64,000 nt of DNA from Bauldia sp. (lineage in GTDB: Bacteria > Pseudomonadota > Alphaproteobacteria > Rhizobiales > Kaistiaceae), in NCBI GenBank assembly GCA_026126065.1, contig JAHCJY010000001.1:1-64000 (forward strand). The letters run 5' to 3'. Positions 9,538 through 19,609 of the stretch are shown here, piece by piece. The notes under the pieces are model-generated. The model had not been told where the DNA came from. It saw only the letters and a program-made list of their open reading frames with translations, and ran no database searches. Position 1 is the stretch's first letter. Every line of letters starts with the position of its first letter. Position numbers and translations under genes: made by a program.

Positions 9538-12303
9538 ATGAACCCTGTCGTCCGCGAGCCGGACCCGCCGCTCGACGCGGCGGCGGTCCGTGCCGAGCTC
9601 GATGCGATCGCCGCTGGCGGCGATGCCGCGTCCGCGCGAACGGCGCTCCTCGCCCGGATGCGCACGCTCTCGAACGACGGCCGCGCCAAAGCCGAGCAGC
9701 GCCTGCTGGCCGACGGCAAGGGCACCGCCTGCGCCCGCTATCTCTCGGATCTCGAGGACGGCATCATCACTGCCCTCCACGACTTCGCTGGCCGCCATGG
9801 CGTGCCCGGCGGGGCGGACGAGGCGATGGCCGTCGTGGCGGTCGGGGGCTACGGCCGCAGCACGCTCGCTCCCGGCTCGGACATCGACCTTCTGTTCGTG
9901 CTGCCTGCACGGCAGACCGCCCGCGCCAGGAAGGTCGTGGAGTTCGTCCTCTACGTCCTGTGGGACATGGGCTTCAAGGTCGGCCACGCGACGCGCTCGG
10001 TGAGCGAGTGCATCAGCGAGGCGCGGACGGACATCACGACGCGAACCGCCATCCTCGAGGCGCGGCTGATCTGCGGCAACGAAAAGATGTTCCGCGACCT
10101 CAAGGCGCGCTTCGACAAGGAGATCGTCGCCGGGACGGCCGCCGATTTCGTTGCCGCAAAGCTCGCCGAACGCGACGAGCGGCACCAGAAGCAGGGCGTC
10201 TCGCGCTACCTCGTCGAGCCGAACGTCAAGGAAGGCAAGGGCGGCCAGCGCGATCTCAACACGCTGTTCTGGATCGCGAAATACGTCTACCGGACCGATT
10301 CCCCGGACGCACTTGTGAAGGCCGGCGTGTTCTCGCAGACCGAGCTCCGACGCTTCCTCAAGGCCGAGGATTTCCTCTGGGCCGTCCGCTGCAACCTCCA
10401 TTTCATGACCGACCGGGCCGAGGAGCGGCTCTCGTTCGACCACCAGCAGGGCATGGCGGCGCGTCTCGGCTATACCGACCGGCCGGGGCTCTCGCCGGCC
10501 GAGCGGTTCATGAAGCACTACTTCCTCACGGCGAAGGACGTCGGCGACCTCACCCGCATCTTCTCGGCCGCGCTCGAGGAGCAGGCGGTGAAGCCGGCTC
10601 CGGGCGCGGGACGGTTCCTTGCGCGCAAGAATAAGGCCGAGCCGATCGCCGGGGCGCCCGGCTTCGTCGTCGACCGAGGCCGCATCAACGTCGCCGACGG
10701 CGAGGTGTTCGGGCGGGACCCGGCGAACCTCATCCGCATCTTCAGCCTGTCCGAGCGGCTGGGCCTCGCCATTCACCCGGACGCCACCCAGCTCGTCACG
10801 CGCCAGCTTCGCCTGGTGGACGCCAAGTTGCGGGCCGACCCCGAGGCGAACCGGCTCTTCCTCGACGTTCTCACCGCGCCGCGGGCGCCGGAGCCCACGC
10901 TGCGGCTGATGAACGAGACGGGCGTGCTCGGCCGGTTCGTGCCTGATTTCGGCAGGATCGTCGCGATGATGCAGTTCTCGATGTACCACCACTACACCGT
11001 GGACGAGCATCTCCTTCGCGCCGTCGGCGTCCTCTCGGCACTGGAGCGCGGCGAACTCAAGGAAGAACATCCGCTCGTCGCGGAGGTCCTGCCGTCGATC
11101 AAGGACCGCATCGTCCTCTATGTCGCGGTGTTCCTGCACGACATCGCAAAAGGCCGCCTCGAGGACCATTCGATCGCCGGCGCCAAGGTCGCCCGGCGGC
11201 TCTGCCCGCGCCTAGGACTCGATGCGGCGCAGACCGAGACGGTCGCGTGGCTGGTCGAGCATCACCTCACGATGAGCACGATGGCGCAGCAGCGCGACCT
11301 CCAGGATCACAAGACGATCCTCGACTTCGCCGCGATCGTGCAGAGCATGGAGCGGCTGAAGCTCCTCCTCGTCCTCACGGTGGTGGACATACGTGCGGTG
11401 GGCCCGGGCGTGTGGAACGGCTGGAAGGGCCAGCTCCTCCGCACGCTGTACTGGGAGACCGAGCCGCTGCTGACGGGGGGGCACAGCCAGGTCAGCCGCG
11501 ACCGGCGGGTGGCGGCGGCGCGCGACGAGCTGAAGGCGGCCCTTGGCGACTGGCCGGAGGACGAGCGGCAGCGCCATGTCGACCGGCTCTATCCCGCGTA
11601 TCTGCTTCGCGTGGACCTTGCGCACAAGGTCGCCCACGCAGCGCTGCTGCGCGAGGTCGACCGCGTCGACCGGCGCCTGGCGACCGAAATCCGGCTGCTG
11701 CCGTTCGAGGCGGTGACGGAGATCACGATCATCGCCGCCGACCATCCGCGCCTTCTTTCGGTGATCGCCGGAGCGTGCGCCGTTGCCGGCGGCAACATCG
11801 TGGACGCACAGATCTTCACCACGACCGACGGCCTTGCCGTCGACACCGTGTTCGTCAACCGCGAGTTCCCGAGCGACGCGGACGAGACGCGTCGGGCGCT
11901 CCGCATCAAGACCGTGATCGAGGAGGCCCTCGAAGGACGCATCAGGCTGCCGGAATCGGTGCGGAGCCGGAGCCAGGCGAAGGCGCGCTACAAGCCGTTC
12001 TCGGTGCCGCCGAGCGTGGTGATCGACCATTCCTGGTCGAACAAGTATTCCGCAGTCGAGGTGAGCGGCCTCGACCGGCCGGGTCTCCTTTACGACCTCA
12101 CGCGGGCGATGTCGGACCTCAACCTCAACATCGGCTCGGCCCACATCGCCACGTTCGGCGAGCGCGCGGTCGACGTGTTCTACGTAACCGATCTCTTCGG
12201 CCACAAGGTGATCAGTCCCACGCGCGAGGCGACGATCGTGCGCCGGCTGACCGAGGTTCTGTCGGGCCCCGCCGAATTGAAGGCGAAACGCGGCGCGGCG
12301 TGA
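9538..12303 (+). CDS. glnD: Bifunctional [protein-PII] uridylyltransferase/uridylyl-removing enzyme
   Basis: A 921-residue GlnD with the full domain order. The nucleotidyltransferase domain has GGYGRS at 103-108 and the catalytic aspartates in PGSDIDLLF (D115, D117). The HD phosphohydrolase domain has HHYTVDEHLL and FLHDIAKGR (HD at 534-535). Two ACT domains at roughly 725-800 and 835-910 should sense glutamine. The enzyme uridylylates PII proteins when glutamine is low and removes UMP when it is high, controlling nitrogen assimilation. The ATG at 9538 is used; a TTG directly in front (9535) would add one residue. Confidence 0.96.
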   Translation: MNPVVREPDPPLDAAAVRAELDAIAAGGDAASARTALLARMRTLSNDGRAKAEQRLLADGKGTACARYLSDLEDGIITALHDFAGRHGVPGGADEAMAVVAVGGYGRSTLAPGSDIDLLFVLPARQTARARKVVEFVLYVLWDMGFKVGHATRSVSECISEARTDITTRTAILEARLICGNEKMFRDLKARFDKEIVAGTAADFVAAKLAERDERHQKQGVSRYLVEPNVKEGKGGQRDLNTLFWIAKYVYRTDSPDALVKAGVFSQTELRRFLKAEDFLWAVRCNLHFMTDRAEERLSFDHQQGMAARLGYTDRPGLSPAERFMKHYFLTAKDVGDLTRIFSAALEEQAVKPAPGAGRFLARKNKAEPIAGAPGFVVDRGRINVADGEVFGRDPANLIRIFSLSERLGLAIHPDATQLVTRQLRLVDAKLRADPEANRLFLDVLTAPRAPEPTLRLMNETGVLGRFVPDFGRIVAMMQFSMYHHYTVDEHLLRAVGVLSALERGELKEEHPLVAEVLPSIKDRIVLYVAVFLHDIAKGRLEDHSIAGAKVARRLCPRLGLDAAQTETVAWLVEHHLTMSTMAQQRDLQDHKTILDFAAIVQSMERLKLLLVLTVVDIRAVGPGVWNGWKGQLLRTLYWETEPLLTGGHSQVSRDRRVAAARDELKAALGDWPEDERQRHVDRLYPAYLLRVDLAHKVAHAALLREVDRVDRRLATEIRLLPFEAVTEITIIAADHPRLLSVIAGACAVAGGNIVDAQIFTTTDGLAVDTVFVNREFPSDADETRRALRIKTVIEEALEGRIRLPESVRSRSQAKARYKPFSVPPSVVIDHSWSNKYSAVEVSGLDRPGLLYDLTRAMSDLNLNIGSAHIATFGERAVDVFYVTDLFGHKVISPTREATIVRRLTEVLSGPAELKAKRGAA

Positions 12304-12574
12304 TCCGCCATCCGCCATGGTTCCTTTTTGCCACCTGTCTCGGGCCAGCACTTCGACGTGCCGCGAGCCTGGCGAAGCACGGTGAGGGGGCCACGCCCGC
12401 CGAACCTCACCACCGGTGCCCCCTCACCCTCCATCCCTAAACTCGCTGCGCTTGCAAAGGGATGGAGCCCCTCCCCGAACGGGGCGAGGGGAAAGGGCAG
12501 CCATGGCGGCCAGCCCAATCAGGTCGCCTGGCGAAGTGGGCGTCGCCGGCGTTCCGCGTGCGTGCCCTGAATGA
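12304..12574. other. Gene-free spacer with partial inverted repeats
   Basis: No supported gene lies between the glnD stop and the terminator near 12575. GTGAGGGGGCCA near 12380 faces TGCCCCCTCAC near 12416, and CATCCCT...AGGGATG pairs around 12436-12466. Both open frames across it are basic and repeat-like, so I read it as an intergenic repeat of the kind scattered in GC-rich genomes. Confidence 0.45.
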
Positions 12575-12602
12575 GAAAAGGGCCCGGCATTGCTGCCGGG
12601 CC
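12575..12602 (-). terminator. Rho-independent terminator
   Basis: A perfect 9-bp stem, GGCCCGGCA (12581-12589) with TGCCGGGCC (12594-12602), and a four-base loop. Read on the minus strand it is followed by CTTTTC, so it ends transcription of the repeat-protein gene that stops at 12632. Confidence 0.85.
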
Positions 12603-12631
12603 CCATTCATTCCAGCCTCGAGGCGGAGCGC

Positions 12632-14020
<1,389 letters not shown>

Positions 14021-14123
14021 TGATGTTCCTTTTGCGATGCGGCCGCGCGCGTGGGAGGCGCCCGGCCTTTGCTCAGCATTCGAGCGACCCGCGGCCCTCC
14101 CGGACCGCGAGTCGGTCGCACTT

Positions 14124-17100
14124 CTACGGCCCGGCACTTATCTCGGAGATGAACAAAGTACCGGCCTGGGTGGGTCCGGGCGCATAGGTGCCCACCCAGA
14201 TTTCGTAGGCTCCGGCGGCGGGCTGTTCCAAGCGGACCGCGGGGTTCGCGCCATTCGTGTCGTCATTGCAGACGAATTCGCCATCCGGCGTACGGACGAC
14301 AATCGTAAGATCGGCCTCCGAAACCGCCGACAGGATCAGTGGCCATGACGCCGCCGAATAGGTGAGACGATAGGTCGGCTCGGCCGTGATGAAGCCATTG
14401 CAGGCGGCATCCACAATTGCCGCGTCGATCGGGCCACCGGCGGTCACGTCGACCGTGGTCGGGTCGGGGCTGAAGCCGGCATTGAGGGTCCCTTCGCCGA
14501 AGCCGGGAACCGCGTCCGGATCGATCGCCGCCGCGGTATCCGGCGTCACGGGCTCCGTTGGCTCGGTCGGCTCGACCGGGATCGGCTCGGCGCCAGCGAC
14601 AGGATCCGTCGCGGTGATGGTGAGCGTTGCCGGAGCGGACTCGCCGGTGAACGTGCCGACCCAGATGTCATACTGGCCGGCAGCCGGGGTCTCGAGGAAG
14701 ACCGCCGGATTGTAATTGCCGCCCTCGTCGTCGGCACAGATCCAGTTGCCGTCCGGATCGCTGATAACGAGCACCGTGTCGGAGGCCGACTCCACAAGGA
14801 AGCCAAGCGGGGCGCTCCCGGTGTAATTGAGCCGGTAGGTCGGGCCGACCGTCACGTAGCCCCAGCAGGTATCGTCGCCGGTGCCGGCCACGGCGTCGAT
14901 CTGGCCACCGGCCGTCACGTCGACGATGAACGGGTCGGGCTCAAAGCCGGCTTCGAGCGTGGCGGTGCCGTCGGTGGGATCGAGCGCCCAGTCGAGGAGA
15001 GTCGTCGTCGCGACCGTGCCGCCGAGTTCGCTGATCTCGATCGTCGCCGGCGCGGTGGTGCCGTCGCCGGCGTAGGTGCCGACCCAGATCGCGTAGAGCC
15101 CGGGGTCTGGCGCTGCAAACGTCACCTCGGGGTCAAGCTCGTTGGTGTCGTCATTGCATTCGAACGTGCCGTCCGGCGCCTGGACCAGCAACGTGGTGTC
15201 GCGTTCGGAGGTTGCACGGATGGTGAGCGGGTAGGCGCCTGCCGTGTAGTCGAGGACGTAGGTCGGCGCCTCGGTGACGAAACCGACGCAGAAAGCATCC
15301 TCGACGGCGGTGTAGGCGTCGATCGGGCCGCCGGCATCGACCTCGACCACGAACGGGTCGGGCGCGAAACCGGCGGTGAGTTCGGTGGCGCCCGCGACCG
15401 GCTCGAGCGTCGCGTCGATCGCGGTCGTCTCGACCGGCTCGGTGATGGTATCGCCCTCGGTGATGGTCAGCGTCGCAGGCACCATAATGCCGGCCCCGGC
15501 ATAGGCGCCGACCCAGACGTCATAGGGACCGTCGAGCGCGAACTCGAACGTGATGGCCGGATTGAGCCCATCGAAGTCATCGTTGCAGAACCACGCGCCG
15601 TCCGGGTCCGCGATCACCAGCGTGGTGTCCTCGCCGGCCGTTACCGCAAAGGTCAGCGAGCGGCCGCTGGACGCGTAGTTGATCCGGTAGGAAGACTGCG
15701 TGGTCACGAAGCCGTTGCAGACCTCCTCGGTGACGGCAATGGCCGCGTCGATGTCGCCGCCGGCATCCAGTTCGACCGTGAGCGGTCCCGGGGCCACGCC
15801 GATGCCGTAGTCAGTGATGCCGTAGGTCGGCTCCAGATCCCAGTTGAGCCTTGCGACAGCCTCACCCTCGGTGATCGTGAGCGTGGCGCCGGTGGTGCCG
15901 CCATCACCCGCGAACGTGCCGACCCAGATATCGTACTGCCCGGTGTAGCCGGGGTCGATGACCACTTCGGGGTCGACGGTGCCGTTGGCGTCGTCGCTGC
16001 AGAACCAGTATCCGTCAGGGTCGGCGACCACGAGCGTGGTGTCGGCGCCGGCCGCGGCCACCGCGAAGGTCAGCGGCGCGGCCACCGCGAAGGTCAGCGG
16101 CGCGGTGCCCTCGTAGTAAATGCGGTAGGTCGGCGCAGCGGTGACGAAGCCCACGCAGCTTTCGCCGAGGTCGGTCGGCGAGACGGTGCCACCTGCCTCG
16201 ACGTCCACGACTTGCGTTCCGAATCCGCCCGGGAGTTCATCGTAGCCGAAGAGCGGGTCGAGGTCCCAGTTGAGCGCATTGCCGTCGTCGGCAATCTCGC
16301 CCGGGCCGGCGTTGACCTCGGAGATGTACAGCGCCGCTTCCGCCGCTGCGCCCTCGGAATAGGTGCCGACCCAGATGTCGTACTGGCCGGAAGCCGGCGC
16401 GTCGAAGATGACCAGGGGGTTGAAGTCTCCCGCGCTGTCGTCGTCGCAGAACCAGGTACCGTCGGGATTGTTGACGGCCAGGACGATGTCGGTGTGGGCG
16501 ATCGCGTAGATGTAGAGCGGGAAGATCGATCCGGCGGTATAGTTGAGGCGGAGCGTGGGCTCGGCCGTCGTGAAGCCCCAGCAGGCGCCGGCCGTCTCGG
16601 GCGTCGCCTCGATGTCGACCGGGCCGCCGACCGTGATGTCGGTGACGTGCGGATCGGGCGTGAAGCCGGTGTCGAGGTCGATCGTGCCGTGGACGGGCTC
16701 GAGGGTGTAGTCGAGCACCGCTCCCCCGATCGTGCCGACGCCTGCGCCGACGCCGGTGATGGTGAGCGGAACGGTGACCGCCCCGGCCTTGGAGTATGTG
16801 CCTACCCAGATGTCGTATTGGCCGTTCAGCGGCACATCGAAGACGATCTCGGGGTTGAGGCCGTTGGTGTCGTCGTTGCAGACCCAGTTGCCCTGCGGGT
16901 CGCTGATGATGAGCGTGGTGTCGATCTCCGCCGTCACCGAGAAGATCAGGGGCGCGTCGCCCGCGGTATAGAAGACCCGGTAGGTGGGGGCCGCCTCGAC
17001 GAAGCCGTAGCAGGCGGTCGCCGCGTAGGCGTCGAGATCGCCGCCGGCCTGAACGTCGATCACGATCGGGTCCGGGGCAAAGCCCGCTGCGAGCTTGGTC

Positions 17101-17198
17101 GCGCCGCTGATCGGATCGAGCGTGTAGTCCTGCGCGGCTGCGGTACCGAGGCCTAGGGCCAGGGTCGCGGCAGCTGCCAGCGCGATTGTGCGGATCAT
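14124..17198 (-). CDS. Large secreted protein with seven PPC-like repeats
   Basis: A 1024-residue exported protein. The ATG at 17198 (MIRTIALAAAATLALG) has GGAGG nine bases before it and starts a signal peptide ending near TAAAQ. Seven diverged copies of the same PPC-like unit follow, each with AGG, C-x-G-F/W/Y, DTTLVI-type strands, PDG-x-W/F, C-x-DD and Y-x-IWVGTY. All seven keep the cysteine pair. Acidic Pro/Glu/Thr linkers such as EPTEPTEPVTP separate the last units. Unit 3 contains an eight-residue tandem duplication (PLTFAVAA). No enzyme domain is present. It lies directly upstream of the three-repeat paralogue on the same strand, so both arose by unit duplication. A surface or matrix role with calcium binding at the acidic loops is inference only. 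Confidence 0.75.
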   Translation of the reverse strand: MIRTIALAAAATLALGLGTAAAQDYTLDPISGATKLAAGFAPDPIVIDVQAGGDLDAYAATACYGFVEAAPTYRVFYTAGDAPLIFSVTAEIDTTLIISDPQGNWVCNDDTNGLNPEIVFDVPLNGQYDIWVGTYSKAGAVTVPLTITGVGAGVGTIGGAVLDYTLEPVHGTIDLDTGFTPDPHVTDITVGGPVDIEATPETAGACWGFTTAEPTLRLNYTAGSIFPLYIYAIAHTDIVLAVNNPDGTWFCDDDSAGDFNPLVIFDAPASGQYDIWVGTYSEGAAAEAALYISEVNAGPGEIADDGNALNWDLDPLFGYDELPGGFGTQVVDVEAGGTVSPTDLGESCVGFVTAAPTYRIYYEGTAPLTFAVAAPLTFAVAAAGADTTLVVADPDGYWFCSDDANGTVDPEVVIDPGYTGQYDIWVGTFAGDGGTTGATLTITEGEAVARLNWDLEPTYGITDYGIGVAPGPLTVELDAGGDIDAAIAVTEEVCNGFVTTQSSYRINYASSGRSLTFAVTAGEDTTLVIADPDGAWFCNDDFDGLNPAITFEFALDGPYDVWVGAYAGAGIMVPATLTITEGDTITEPVETTAIDATLEPVAGATELTAGFAPDPFVVEVDAGGPIDAYTAVEDAFCVGFVTEAPTYVLDYTAGAYPLTIRATSERDTTLLVQAPDGTFECNDDTNELDPEVTFAAPDPGLYAIWVGTYAGDGTTAPATIEISELGGTVATTTLLDWALDPTDGTATLEAGFEPDPFIVDVTAGGQIDAVAGTGDDTCWGYVTVGPTYRLNYTGSAPLGFLVESASDTVLVISDPDGNWICADDEGGNYNPAVFLETPAAGQYDIWVGTFTGESAPATLTITATDPVAGAEPIPVEPTEPTEPVTPDTAAAIDPDAVPGFGEGTLNAGFSPDPTTVDVTAGGPIDAAIVDAACNGFITAEPTYRLTYSAASWPLILSAVSEADLTIVVRTPDGEFVCNDDTNGANPAVRLEQPAAGAYEIWVGTYAPGPTQAGTLFISEISAGP
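16057..16104. repeat. 24-bp in-frame tandem duplication inside a PPC-like unit
   Basis: Two identical 24-bp copies lie at 16057-16080 and 16081-16104. They duplicate eight residues (PLTFAVAA) in the third unit of the seven-repeat protein and leave the frame intact. The exact identity in a diverged gene points to a recent event or an assembly artefact. Confidence 0.85.
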
Positions 17199-17342
17199 CG
17201 GGGCAAGCCTCCATCGCAACGCGGTCGGCCGCGCGGGGAGGCGCGCAGCTCCTGACCGGGCCATTGCCCTACCACGCTTCGGAACCGGCGAACAACCGGA
17301 TCGGGACCAGTGATGGTTGCTGAAAACCTTTCGGGCGGCCGA

Positions 17343-17370
17343 TTGCGCCTGCCCCGATCCACACTAGATT
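17343..17370 (+). promoter_or_regulatory. Possible sigma-70 promoter of the coiled-coil module
   Basis: TTGCGC (17343-17348) and TAGATT (17365-17370) are separated by 16 bases in the divergent spacer between the seven-repeat gene and the coiled-coil gene, about 50 bases before the start at 17422. The match is partial and rests on consensus alone. Confidence 0.35.
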
Positions 17371-17421
17371 ACCCTCGCGGACGGCGAGGCGCCGGACCGG
17401 GACCGACCAAAGGGGAACCAG

Positions 17422-18633
17422 ATGGCCCAGACGACCGTGCCGAGCCCAATGCAGTATCTCGACAAGGCGATGGGCGCCTTGCGGAGCATGGGCCTCCTGC
17501 CCGAGAAGACCGAGGAGGCGCCGATCACGCATCTCCTCGAACAGATCTCCGACCTCGACAAGGATCGCGTGGTCGTCATTACACGCACGCTCAGCCAGAT
17601 GTCGACGTTCAACGACGTCGTCCGCGAGCAGATCGCAGCGATGACCATCGGCCAGCGCTACGAGAAGATCGCTTCCGCGTTCGATTCCATCCGCGAAGAC
17701 GCCAAGACGATGGTTGACCAGCTCGAGGACGGGAAGATCTCGTTCACCGAGAAGATGGCCAACATGTGGACCAAGGTCCGCCGCGGCGACATTGCCGACC
17801 GCTTCGACGACATCCGCAAGAACTACCTCGACGTGGCACGCGACACGCGCGTCCAGATCGAGCGCGAGCACAAGATCCTCGAGGCCTACCGCGACTTCCG
17901 GGGCGCGATGAAGCAGGCCGAGGTGCTCGCCTTCGAGGTGCTCAAGACCGCCGAGGGCAGGCTTGACGAGGAGAAGCGCTCCCTCTCCGACAAGTCCGCC
18001 GCGGCGGCAGCCGCAACCGAAGCGGACGCCGCCGAGCGCTCGCGGCTCGAACTCACCCGCGACGAGGCCCTCCGCGCCGTCCAGGACATGGAGAAGCGCT
18101 ACCAGATCGCCAAGGATCTCTCGGACAATCTCACCGTCGGCTACAACACGTCCGAAGTGGTGATGGCGCGCCTGATGCAGACGACGAACGCCAAGGAGCG
18201 CGTCTACGCCCAGGCGGTGTCGTTCTTCTCGACCAACGAGACGGTGCTCACCGCGCTCAAGGCTTCCTTCACCGGCCTTTCCGGCCTCCACGAGGCCACC
18301 CAGTCGGTCGAGGCGATGAAGGAGGGCATGTCCAAGAGCCTCGAGACGCTCTCCGAGATCGGCGACAAGGTCCAGGAGGCAGCACTCCGCGCCGGCTACG
18401 GCCCGACGATCCGCGCCGATGCCGTGAAGAAGCTCGTCGATTCGGTCGTCTCGTTCCAGGACAAGTCCCGGCAGATCATCGCCGAGATGCGGACGCTCTC
18501 GACCAAGAACGCCGAGGAGATCCGCGAGGCGGTCGAGGACGGCAAGCGCCGGCTCGCCCAGCTCGATTCCGAGGCGGCCGCACTGCCGCCGCCCGCCCCG
18601 GCCGCGATCGCTCCCCCCGCTCCGGCGGTCTAG
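17422..18633 (+). CDS. Helical coiled-coil protein, first gene of a three-gene module
   Basis: A 403-residue, mostly helical protein without signal peptide or membrane segment. GGGGAACCAG precedes the ATG. Residues from about 130 to 250 have strong heptad character, a middle segment reads MARLMQTTNAKERVYAQ, and the tail is Pro/Ala-rich (LPPPAPAAIAPPAPAV). In overall character it resembles long helical proteins of the TelA (toxic anion resistance) type, but I see no decisive motif. It is followed 27 bases later by a membrane protein and then by a Gly-rich coiled-coil protein, all on one strand, so the three are probably one operon and perhaps one envelope-associated complex. The function is not known. 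Confidence 0.6.
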   Translation: MAQTTVPSPMQYLDKAMGALRSMGLLPEKTEEAPITHLLEQISDLDKDRVVVITRTLSQMSTFNDVVREQIAAMTIGQRYEKIASAFDSIREDAKTMVDQLEDGKISFTEKMANMWTKVRRGDIADRFDDIRKNYLDVARDTRVQIEREHKILEAYRDFRGAMKQAEVLAFEVLKTAEGRLDEEKRSLSDKSAAAAAATEADAAERSRLELTRDEALRAVQDMEKRYQIAKDLSDNLTVGYNTSEVVMARLMQTTNAKERVYAQAVSFFSTNETVLTALKASFTGLSGLHEATQSVEAMKEGMSKSLETLSEIGDKVQEAALRAGYGPTIRADAVKKLVDSVVSFQDKSRQIIAEMRTLSTKNAEEIREAVEDGKRRLAQLDSEAAALPPPAPAAIAPPAPAV

Positions 18634-18660
18634 GACAGGCCACCACGAGGCATCGCCAGA

Positions 18661-19608
18661 ATGGCAATTGCTACCGCGGTCGCGCCCCCGCCGGCTGAAG
18701 CGACCCTCTCGGACGTGATGCTGGCGATGGACGTCGTCGACACGCTTCGCCACCGCGAGGCGATCGTCGACGTGGAACTGCACGGCGATGCCCGTCGCGC
18801 CCAAATGATCCAGCGCCTGCGGGAAATCTACGCCTCGCAAGGCATCACCGTGCCGGACCGCATCCTGGAAGAGGGCGTCGCCGCCCTCGAACAGGAGCGC
18901 TTCGTCTACAAGCCGCGGACCGGCGGCTTCTCCTTCACGCTCGCGCGCCTGTACGTGACACGCGCCCGCTGGGGGAGGATGGTCGCCATCGGTGCCGGCG
19001 TGATCGTGGTGGCGCTGGCGGCGTGGATATTCCTCGTCCAGCAGCCGGCGCAGCGGCGCGAGGCAAATCTCCAGGTCGAGCTGTCCGAGACGATCCCGAA
19101 CACACTGCGGTCGCTGTCGCAGCAGGTCGTCGCCCTCGCGGTGGACCCGGCGGTCGATGCCGCGGCGGAGGAGACCGCAGCCGATGGCCTTGCCGCTGCC
19201 GCAGCCGGCAACGCCCCGGGCGCCCGCGCTGCCATAGCGAGCCTCGAAGGCACGCTCGCCGAGCTGCAACTCACCTACGAGGTGCGGATCGTGAACGAGG
19301 ATCCGGGGCTCTTCCGGATCCCGGACGCCAACCCTGCGGCGCGGAACTACTACATCATCGTCGAGGCAATCGGCCCCGGCGGCCAGCGCCTTGCGCGGAC
19401 GATCACGAGCGAAGAGGATCAGAGCACGCGGTCGGTCACGCGCTGGGGCATCCGGGTGCCGCAGTCGGTGTATGACGACGTCGCAACGGACGCGCGTGAC
19501 GACGGCATCGTCCAGAATGCGCTTGTGGGCGTGAAGACCCGCGGCGAACTGGATGTCGACTGGCGCGTCCCGGTGCTCGGCGGCGCCATCACCGACCTCG
19601 GAGACTAA
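18661..19608 (+). CDS. Single-pass membrane protein, DUF6384-like
   Basis: A 315-residue protein. The N-terminal 90 residues (LAMDVVDTLRHREAIVDVEL, then LREIYASQGITVPDRILEEG) match my recollection of the DUF6384 family; that assignment is from memory and should be checked. One transmembrane helix lies at about 107-126 (MVAIGAGVIVVALAAWIFLV). The remaining 190 residues follow the helix and end in a compact beta-rich segment (YYIIVEAIGPGG, RWGIRVPQSVYDDV). A GAGG tract precedes the start. It sits between two coiled-coil genes with very short gaps, so it may be the membrane anchor of the module. Its molecular role is unknown. Confidence 0.6.
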   Translation: MAIATAVAPPPAEATLSDVMLAMDVVDTLRHREAIVDVELHGDARRAQMIQRLREIYASQGITVPDRILEEGVAALEQERFVYKPRTGGFSFTLARLYVTRARWGRMVAIGAGVIVVALAAWIFLVQQPAQRREANLQVELSETIPNTLRSLSQQVVALAVDPAVDAAAEETAADGLAAAAAGNAPGARAAIASLEGTLAELQLTYEVRIVNEDPGLFRIPDANPAARNYYIIVEAIGPGGQRLARTITSEEDQSTRSVTRWGIRVPQSVYDDVATDARDDGIVQNALVGVKTRGELDVDWRVPVLGGAITDLGD

Positions 19609-19609
19609 C

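Noticed and set aside
8596..11169. An 857-codon minus-strand frame opposite glnD and into the sulfotransferase gene
   Set aside because: It is antisense to conserved catalytic motifs of glnD and has no recognisable domain.
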